From the NCBI GenBank assembly GCA_030280995.1, contig JASXTE010000010.1, positions 26,487,823 through 26,551,822 on the forward strand: DNA of 64,000 nucleotides. Reading direction: 5' to 3'. Both the position numbers and the translations under genes were made by a program. Of the stretch, positions 55,932 through 64,000 are shown in pieces. Below the pieces are notes generated by a model. The model had not been told where the DNA came from and ran no database searches. It saw only the letters and a list, made by a program, of their open reading frames with translations. Source of the stretch: Hemileia vastatrix (taxonomy: Eukaryota > Basidiomycota > Pucciniomycetes > Pucciniales > Zaghouaniaceae). The stretch's first letter is position 1, and each line of letters begins with the position of its first letter.

Positions 55932-58360
55932 ATGTCAAGTCTCAGATGTGTTGGACAGTTCTCAATAACAATCGATCAAATTTATATGAATGTAATTTCA
56001 AGATTTCAAAACTCACCGACCCCCACAATTTTACAGCGAGGCCATTCGAATGTTCATATTTTTGGACTATTTGAAGAAAGAAAACCAACCCTTGTTGGTA
56101 ATCTTTCTCAAGTGCAGAGTCAGCACATTGGACCACTATTGGGTGACATTGGCTCTGGATCTCACCATTTAAACCAAAGAAGTGCCTTGAATCCTATGAA
56201 GCCTTTCTATTTTCATGCTTACTTGGTTCCAGTTTTTGGTAATCAGTATCAACTTTGGGGATGCCTCTTTTCTTCAAGTACACTAATCAGTCTTGCTAAA
56301 GAAGCATTTTCTTCTGCACAAATCGATTTATGTCCAATCCTGAACTACGACTCCACTATCTTTTTTAATATCCCGCATGTAATTTTTGAAGGCTCTTTCC
56401 AAATATCTCAGAGTACTCAAGATTGGAAAGCTGATCAACTTATCCGAGGAATCAAAACAGTTCTCAAAACACATCAACTTCAAGCAATAAATTTTATGAT
56501 TGACAATGAACGAATGTTAAAGGAAAAGTTGGATATCATGTGGAGGCACCAGGACAACCATTGGCTTAGAACTGGATTCGATGACTATAAAGATCAGTTT
56601 CCTAACAATCAATTGCCGCCTGAAGGAAACGGGTCAATACTTGCTGATGATATGGGTTTGGGAAAGACACTTTCAACTCTTTCTCTTATAAGTGCAACTC
56701 AAGGTGAAGCAAGACAATTCCAGGTATCAGAAAATCAAGAAGGTATTAATCGGAGTTCAGCCACACTGATTATATGCCCCCTGGCAACACTATCGAATTG
56801 GATCAATGAAATAAGTGTGCACTTTGAAGATAATGCACTTCCTTTCAAGGTTCTTTATGGGAAGGATTGTCAAAATACTAATGTCAATGAGCTACAGGAC
56901 ACTGCTATTGTTTTAACGACCTATGAAATAGCTAGCCCAACGATGTCAAAAAATCAAAGCCAAAAAAAGATACCGGTGACTCAAATGCTCTTTTGGTATA
57001 GAGTTGTTTTAGATGAAGCTCAGTTAGTGCCCATTTCTATATCTAAAACTTAAAACTTAATTTTTATTATCAATTTTTATAAATATTCTTTTAGTTACAT
57101 TAAAAATCCTTACTCGCAGAGGGCTCAAACAATATTTGACTTGGAATCCCAACACCGACTATGCTTGACTGGAACTCCACTTCAGAACAGGCCCACTGAC
57201 CTTCAAAGTCTCATATTTTTTCTTAGAATCGAAAAGTGGCAAGAAGACTGGTTATGGAAGAATTTCCTTTTTCCAGGTTTGCAAAAAGGAAAGGCTAATT
57301 CTATTAAATCAATCAATCACTTAATGAAAGTCATAAGCCTACGTAGAACAAAGGATGCAATTTTGTCTCTTCCAAAAAAGATTCAAAGGGGGATATCGGT
57401 TCAATTAGCAGATCCATGGAGGTCTAAACTTGATGTGCTTCAAGAAGGATTCACTGAGCGATATGGGCCCTCCAGAAGCACTGACTTCCCTTGGGACTCA
57501 TCTGAGTTTCTAAGAGAGCTGATGATTTTAAGAAAATTCTGCAACCATCCAATCTACGAAAATCTGGATGAAACTCCAACTTTTGATTTCACCTGGCAGC
57601 ATTCCGCAAAGATTTGTCATCTTATAGGCCACTTAAAAAACTTTTTGTCTGGTGAAAGGGATATAAATTTTCCAAAAGCTGTTATATTCTCCAACTTTGC
57701 AGACTTTTTGCAGATGTAAGTGATTCTATAATGAATTGTTTTACAAAATTGTGTTGGCTTATTAAAAACAATTTTCTAATATTTCAAAATAGAATAAAAA
57801 TGGCTTTAGATGACCACAATATTAGGTATACCCAGCTTACGGGTGAACTCAGCCGGACAAAGCGAGACAAAAATATGCATGAATTCCATTTTAATAAAAA
57901 TTGCCAAGTTTTGGTTGGAACGATTCAGGCTGCAGGAGTGGGTATAGATCTCAGGTGTGCTCAAAATGTATATATAATGGTGAGCTCAATGTCTTTTATT
58001 TCATATTAAGAACAAAAATATTAAATTTTTTATATGTTCAATGTTGAAATAGGAGCCAAATTGGAATCCAGCAGTTGAGCAACAGGCTGTTGATCGGCTG
58101 TATAGAATGGGGCAGCAAAATGAAGTAAATGTTTTGAATTATTTTGTACAAGGAAGTATAGAATTCAGCATGTATAAGATTCAAAGGAAAAAAATGGAGC
58201 TAACAATGTAAGCCAAATTTCATTTCTATAAATTTTAATGATAATAGTAATCATTAAAATTATGTTTTTGTTTTCAAGGCTAAGTGTCCCAAACAGTGGA
58301 AATGAGGAGTATGAGTGTGCAAACCTATTATTAAGGGAGTTTGTCAATCACTCACATTAG
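55932..58360 (+). CDS. SNF2-family DNA-dependent ATPase (Rad5/Rad16-like helicase core), five exons
   Basis: Exons 55932-57022, 57095-57715, 57793-57979, 58053-58207 and 58279-58360 join in frame to about 711 residues; introns are 71-77 bp with GT-AG ends. Splicing is supported by motif restoration: exon 1 ends in DEA and exon 2 completes His, giving DEAH (361-364) followed by YIKNP. Other motifs: Walker A LADDMGLGKT (Lys 245), TLIICPLATLSNW, LCLTGTPLQNR, SLRRTKDAI, VGTIQAAGVGIDL, and EQQAVDRLYRMGQQ (about 642-655), so both ATPase lobes are complete. No RING finger is seen between the lobes, unlike Rad5, Rad16 and HLTF; the first 200 residues have no domain I recognise. Such proteins translocate on DNA and remodel chromatin or protein-DNA complexes. 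No disabling mutation is seen. Its stop overlaps the stop of the convergent gene. Confidence 0.85.
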
Positions 58361-59491
58361 AGGAACAAAGAATTTCAAGGAGAGCAGGTAAATTTATGGG
58401 ATTTTGAGGATTTAAAAGTCTGAGTTGTTGAGGATTTAGAGATGCAAGATATAAGGGAGAATAACAGTCATTCGGCAAACCCCGGGGGACATGAGAAGGA
58501 TTAAGGTTAGGGGATAATGTTGAAACCAAACTGATTCTTTTGTACAAGGCCAAGTCCTTTAGCACACTGCCAGAGTAGGTTGAATTATCTCGAATATCAA
58601 AGTGTTGTTGGTCAAGATATTGTGCAACTTTAGAAAAATCTTCAGACCTCCATTGCATTAAGATACGTCTTAACGATCCATCATTATCAATTTCGGTGTC
58701 TGAACAACATTTGATGTTTGTGAAAAGGTTGTGATAAGTTTCACAATGTGGAAGTTGTTTAAGAAGTTTAGTTCGGTTAACTGAATTCTAAGAATCTTTG
58801 TTATTTGAAATAAAGGTCATAAATAAAAACGGTTGAAAAAAAAGGGATTTTCATACTTTTTTTTTATTCTATATTTATGCTTTCTCACTTTGATTATTTC
58901 TTGAGAGCTATGAGAATCCTTCCCAAGTCTTAATCTATCAGCATGACCTAAAAACCAACGGTGAAGAACTCCTATTTGATTTGAGAAGCTAATTTGAGTT
59001 GAGTCAATTGGATATGCAATCAAATTATTGGTTTTTAAGGCATTGTCCCAGTGTTTAATGAGAATATTTGCCAAGACCTGGTTCCATTTGTCAAACCAAT
59101 CTAGGTTCCAAGCGAAAGTTGATCCTGGGAAACCACACATGCGAAGGTGCTCAATAAAAGATTCACGGAAAATTGGTGGAAACTTTTCTGAAACCGCTGA
59201 ATTTGATTCTGGATGAGGTAGTTCAAAGGCAATGTTGCAAGAATTCATGTCGAATGATGAAAATCTGTCTAATTGCTCTTCAGTAGGGTTTTGTTTCCAT
59301 CCATTTGATTCTGGTGACATATCCAAAAGTGAACGACAAAAATTGTGTATAGATCTACAAAAGTGAGAATTGAATGGAGGCAAAGTCTCATTAAAAATTC
59401 TATTAAGTGTTCTTGTGTTTGTGGGCAGGTTTCCATGAGGAAAGTAAGAGCTACTAGGGTTCATAAATAATAAGATTAAGAAAGTGTTCAA
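58344..59491 (-). CDS. Unrecognised two-exon protein gene of CACTA2
   Basis: Minus strand: exon 1 59491-58889 and exon 2 58787-58344, with an intron of 101 bp (GTGAGA...TTCTTAG) that keeps frame; about 348 residues, or 339 if the second Met (59464, MNPSSSYFPHG) is used. Visible stretches are IFRESFIEHLRMCGFPGSTF, WNLDWFDKWNQVLANILIKH, GVLHRWFLGHADRLRLG, SLRRILMQWRSEDF, and a C-terminal VPRGLPNDCYSPLYLASLNP. No catalytic motif or membrane segment is evident; it is rich in aromatic and basic residues. I have an impression of similar uncharacterised repeat-linked proteins in rust fungi, but cannot verify it. By analogy with two-gene CACTA elements it could be the subterminal-repeat-binding partner of the transposase (hypothesis). 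Confidence 0.62.
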
Positions 59492-60539
59492 TTAAATTAA
59501 ACAAAGAGGAAGGATAAATTGTTGAGCTCCAAAACTTTATGATCAAAGTTGATTTAAGGAGAAATATCACAAAAATTAAGAATAAGAAATATTTCGACTT
59601 AATGGAATTATAATATGCATAAATTATATTTTTATATGCAACTTGAACTCAAAAGGAATGGTATAAAATAAAGAGAATGATTATGTGATAAAAGCAGACT
59701 CATTTAAGAAACGGATTTTTTTTTCTTTTCAAAAAATTCTTCCACAAAAATAATTTGTTAAATGTGAGGCTATGTTCATTTTTTGATTACCAAAAAATTA
59801 TTTTTGGTCCAATATGATAGTAATACATATTCTTTTGAGTAATTTTTTTCAACCTGAATAAATAGACTAGAGTGTCACTTCATCGCATTTATGTATGAAA
59901 AGTTATACAAGGTTTCAGCTTTTATGTAATTCTTTAAGGTTTACACTTTTGTAGCATCTATTATTTGAGTATTTTTGATTTTTTCTTTATAGAAAATTCT
60001 ACCTAGTACAGACCAATTTTCAAGTTGAAAGAAATATGTTTGTGATTGTTTTTTACAAAATATTAAACTTATTTTTGGGTTTAACTTTGATTTTTGGGGT
60101 AATTTTTTAAATAATTATGTTAAAAATATGGATTACTTTTCTTATAGTCCATAACTAAGAATTTTTATCAAAATCAAATAATTATAGGGTAGTTAGATAT
60201 AACTCAGAAGGCATTTGATAGAAAAATAATTAAGATGCTTGTGCGTACAACAGAATTTTTTCTATGATAGAAAATATTCTGATAAACATGCATGCATTGT
60301 TGTACAAATGCAGAGAGTATACAGAATACAAATAAAGTAGACTGCATAACTTTAAATTAATATATAATTTATCCGATTAAAAATTAAACATTTAAACTTA
60401 AATAATTTCAACACATATTCCATCATATTCTTTTGATAAAAAAATGTAGCTTATATTAGCTAGTGCCTTTCAAAAAAAGGAATACCTTCAATCGGTAACT
60501 TCGAATAGCTAACTTATTCCTACAATTATCACAATTACG
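59492..60539. other. Intergenic region between the divergent CACTA2 genes
   Basis: About 1 kb, strongly AT-rich, with no convincing open frame. The minus-strand gene and the Tnp2 gene diverge from it, so it should contain both promoters; I cannot point to a specific TATA box. Confidence 0.5.
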
Positions 60540-63500
60540 ATGCCTCCATTTTTTCATGTATGTCAATGTCAAGATCTTGGATGTGTCAATAGAAAGTATC
60601 AAACTTCTTCTGGGTCCTTTGAAGTTGGTATGGCTTTCAAAAGCTCTAATTCTTATGCAAAACATCAAGAGGAAAGAAATAGGAAGGCCCAGATGGTTAT
60701 TTCTTCCAACAATCCACTTAACATTGGAAGTTCCCGCTCCACAGAAACAGTAAGCTGTATATCTATAGTTCAATGTGAGAATTAAAGTCTTTATGATGTT
60801 TCAATGATTTATTACATAGGGGCAGTTGCTATTGGGGGCAGAAGTATCTTCAACAGTCTCTAGAAACTCAAATCTCGGGGAACGGTATAGCCAAATAATT
60901 ATGTGGCAGGCAGCAAAGCTTTCTCTGATTCATCATTTGAGCAAAGAAGGTTGTACTCAATTTTTGGATGAAGAAATTAAGAAGCTCAAACTTCTAGGTG
61001 ATAGTGGAATACTGGATTCTGATAGCATTGTCCGCCTGGTCCCACGCTCAATAGATACAGTTTTTAGTCGATTAAAGCTCAATCAATCATTTTTCACTAA
61101 AACATGCTGTCCTAAATGCTTTGCTCTTTATGAGTATAACTCTGAATCTCAACCATCTATACTATGTTGCAATCAACCGTTTCTTTCATCATCAAAGCGC
61201 TATTTAAAAATGTTTGGAGCAGGACAAATTGCAGTTAAATGTGATGAAAGGCTGTATTTGATGGAGGAACATCAAGAACATGTAAAATACTTATCTCTTA
61301 AAACATTTCATCACCATTCTTTTATCGACTGGCTTAAGGAAAAGATCAAACTGTTCAAATTTGAGCTTCTGATTGAGAAGAAAACCCCTGTGGCAGAACG
61401 TGTAGAGTGTGATTTGATGAAGGATGTTTGTGATGGTTCAATTTGGAAAAACTTTCCCATAACCACTCCAGCTCTGGATAGCAATGATGATGAATATACG
61501 ATAACTTCAGGCAACTTAATGTTTACTTTATATGTCGACTGGTTTAGGCCTGGTGGCAATAGGATTGGAGGTCATCAGAAGTCTGTAGGCAATATTATGA
61601 TGGTGTGTATGAACCTACCTCAAGAAGATAGATACAAAATGGAAAATCTTTTTTTGTATTCTATTATACCCGGACCAACAGAACCCACAAGTGAACAGCT
61701 TAATCACCTTCTAAAACCACTGGTTAATGATCTACAAACTCTATGGGATGGTATATTGATTGAAAAGACACATCTTTATCCACGAGGCCGGAAATTAAGA
61801 GTTGCATTGTTCTCTTTGATAGGTGACATTCCTGCAATACGAAAATTGGCTGGCTTTTCGAGTCACTCTGCAAAAATGTTCTGCTCTTTCTGTAATATCT
61901 CTAAAGATGAAATTAGTGAAAAGAATGTGGGAAATTTTTCATTACGGAATCATGAGGATCATATGTGCTGGGCAACAAAGTGGAAAAATTCTAAGTCACA
62001 TTGGGAGCGTGTATCAATTGTTCAAAATCATGGGGTACGATGGAGTGAGCTGAATAACCTTGAATATTGGCGTCCAACTGAATATTGCTCAATTGATGTT
62101 ATGCATTCACATATGCTTGGCAACCTAAAAGATCACAGTCTAAGCTATTTTCAAATCCAAAATGCAGCAAAAGATCTAGAAAGAAAGCTGGAAAAGGATA
62201 AAAATTGGCATGTAAGAGAAGAAGATGATGATTTCTTTTCTGATACTTCACTGCACAAACATTCGAAAAAACGTAGAAGTAGCTTAAGCACCACGAATAA
62301 TGATGATGATGATACAGGACACACGAGACAGCACAAGCGGCAAAGACGTACGAGTTCAAGACAGTCATCAAGTCATCATGGACTAGATAATGAAGGATTG
62401 GGAACAAATCGATCAAGAAGCCAGAGTAGGTCATCCAGCTCCAAATTTATTCCTCCATATAGCGATGTGGCCTCAGTACAGTCTCAAAGCAGTGACAGTA
62501 GGAATTCATTGTATAACTTAAGGCAAAGAAGCATTAGCATATCACAGAGTGAAGGATCTCACTCATCAAATGAGACAGCTAGAGATGAAGAAAATAAAAG
62601 GAAAGGTAAGGAGAAAGAAAATGAAGGTAGTAGTAATCCACGAATCACAGCAGCAGAGCTACAGGTTGTATGGAAGATGATTGATCAAGTAAGAAGACCT
62701 TCCTGGCTAACACGAGTTCCAAAATCAGTAGGATCTAAAAAGGCAGGATCCCTCAAGGCAGCAGAATGGCACATGCTGTATACTCTCTACTTCCCTTTGT
62801 CACTTATACCCCTTTGGTTTGAAAAATTTAAAGAATCTGAATCTTCAGCTTCCTCAGCTGATAAACCAAGAGAATATTATCTTCTCAAGTCACTTGTAAC
62901 ATTATGCTCGATCACCAATTTTTTGACATTAAAAAATATACAGACTAATGAGCTTAAAGATCTAGATCAATTTCTGTTAGAGTATCGTGAGTGCCTTGAA
63001 GAGGGTTGGAAGAATATTAATGCAAAGCCAAATCTGCATATCACTCAACATTATCCTGAAATGATAAAGCGTCTTGGTCCACCATCAGGTACAGCTACTT
63101 GGTCTGGAGAGCGGGTGAATCATATATTATCTGAAATTCCAAACAATCACCATCCACGTATGTAATGTTTGTAAGAAATGATTTAAAAACTCAGCTGTGC
63201 TAATTTATTAATATTTACCACAGGAGAGATACCGCTAACAATGCTCAAACATTGGTATCGGAAGTCTAGGGTATTAGATCTTGGTGAAGCTGAAGATAAT
63301 GATCAATGTGAGACTAAAAAAATCCATATTGATCTCGATAAACAAAACAAATGGATCCATCTAAGTATGGCATTATTTACTAAATGGGTAAGGGCACGAA
63401 TGGGAAAAGAAACTTCAAGACGGGCTTTGACACCATCGGAGAAAAGTGGGGATCGGGTAGTTGAAAATGTAGCAAGCATATTGATACATGGAAAGAGGTT

Positions 63501-63918
63501 TACTAGTTACCATCGACACATTGCTAATTCAACAATTGAATTCTACTATGGAAAAGATAGCCAGTTTGGGCAAATTGATGATCTTTTCAGATCAAAGGAA
63601 GAGATTGATCAAATATATTTAATAGTAAGTCCTTTCAAAGAGCTCCGTCCAGAAGAAACATCAAAGGATCCCTATGAGCTTTTCCCACAAGTGCATTGTC
63701 GGTTAGTAAGAGTAGCCAAAGCAACTCAAATTGTGATTAAGAAAGATGCAATAATTGGACATGCAGCTACTGTCGAGCACAAAAAAGGAATGTTTGGAAT
63801 CAAAGACGAGGTTGTCACTGCCATTGGACTGCAGACAGTAGTGAGTGAAAAAATTAATCAAATTTATTTTCTGTTGACTAACATCTTTGTGTTAATTTGG
63901 GATTCGGGAAATTTGTAG
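60540..63918 (+). CDS. Tnp2-type (CACTA/EnSpm superfamily) transposase
   Basis: Exon 1 60540-60749 (MPPFFHVCQCQDLGC), intron 60750-60819 (70 bp), exon 2 60820-63157, intron 63158-63223 (66 bp), exon 3 from 63224. The 3' end is uncertain: read through, the frame stops at 63918; a further intron could move the stop to about 63968. Total about 1080 residues. Tnp2 features: LYVDWFRPGGNRIGG with candidate catalytic Asp 310; LPQEDRYKMENLFLYSIIPG; GDIPAIRKLAG with Asp 406; CSFC metal-binding pair; SIDVMHSHMLGN with Asp 496; then LHITQHYPEMIKRLGPPSG and WSGERVNHIL. CACTA transposases cut DNA at both ends using a DDE-type site. Residues about 525-680 (62180-62640) are a hydrophilic Ser/Arg/Lys-rich insert. 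No stop or frameshift is seen. Confidence 0.85.
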
Positions 63919-64000
63919 GATTGGTGATATTTGTAAATGGTGAAAGAAATAATTCAATGCTCGATTAAAAAATGCAATGCATCCAACTTACCTTATCATA

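Larger units (their letters stand above)
55037..64000 (+). mobile_element. CACTA2: CACTA-type DNA transposon carrying SNF2, Tnp2 and a third gene; right end outside window
   Basis: The left terminus (CACCACAGAAAATTT...) resembles both CACTA1 ends and is inserted in a family-A LTR. Within the next 9 kb lie three intron-containing, uninterrupted genes and no retroelement insertion. The Tnp2 gene fits the CACTA superfamily and the CACCA terminus. Membership of the SNF2 gene in the element is an inference until the right terminus is found. Confidence 0.65.

Noticed and set aside
57023..57053. Premature stop of the SNF2 gene at 57053
   Set aside because: The sequence after 57022 is an intron; splicing to 57095 restores DEAH and continues in frame, so the gene is not truncated there.
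58817..58888. Extension of the CACTA2 minus-strand protein through RKHKYRIKKKYENPFFF
   Set aside because: A GTGAGA donor at 58888 with an acceptor at 58788 joins two open frames in phase, so these residues are more likely intron.

Overview
This window looks like a repeat-dense chromosome segment of a filamentous fungus, most likely a rust-type basidiomycete with a large, AT-rich, transposon-swollen genome. The reasons are chromodomain-bearing Ty3/gypsy elements with short GT-AG introns, a CACTA-type (Tnp2) transposase with 66-70 bp introns, and no single-copy housekeeping gene anywhere. The species call is an inference. Almost every base can be assigned to nested mobile elements. Element names (A1-A4, B1, B2, C, D, CACTA1, CACTA2) are mine.

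Layout. 1-1308 is the 5' end of a minus-strand family-A gypsy element (A4). It sits inside the integrase end of a plus-strand family-A element (A3, 1309-3038), which itself lies in the 5' leader of a decayed family-B element (B2, 3039-6463). From 6711 to 33270 runs a 26.5 kb CACTA-like DNA transposon (CACTA1) with 41 bp inverted ends and an AGA target duplication. Its body is a tandem satellite of about 608 bp units, each carrying a 38 bp hairpin. Two gypsy elements are nested in it: B1 (11206-19932, intact open frames, near-identical LTRs, AATTT duplication) and A1 (20534-29915, three internal stops, no target duplication). CACTA1 appears to have split the 5' LTR of an older, heavily decayed gypsy element C (6464-6710 plus 33274 to about 40640). 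Next comes a 2 x 2.2 kb inverted repeat (D, about 40984-54905) holding decayed copies of an unrecognised gene. A fourth family-A element (A2, 41707-50928, GATAC duplication) interrupts its left arm. A 125 bp LTR stub (54912-55036) is cut by the left end of a second CACTA element.

That second element (CACTA2, 55037 to beyond the right edge) is the most notable part. Three well-preserved, intron-containing genes follow its inverted end: an SNF2-family ATPase with all main helicase motifs, an unrecognised convergent gene, and a Tnp2-type transposase. Its terminus resembles those of CACTA1, so its transposase is a candidate for moving CACTA1.

How the parts work together. Gypsy families A and B share LTR ends, polypurine tract, primer-binding region and a two-ORF plan: a small spliced ORF1, then a long Gag-Pol ORF2 ending in a chromodomain. 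The ORF1/ORF2 junction does not connect by any simple splice I can find. B1 is the only copy here that looks able to supply its own proteins. A1 and A2 share one integrase stop codon, which suggests they spread while already defective.
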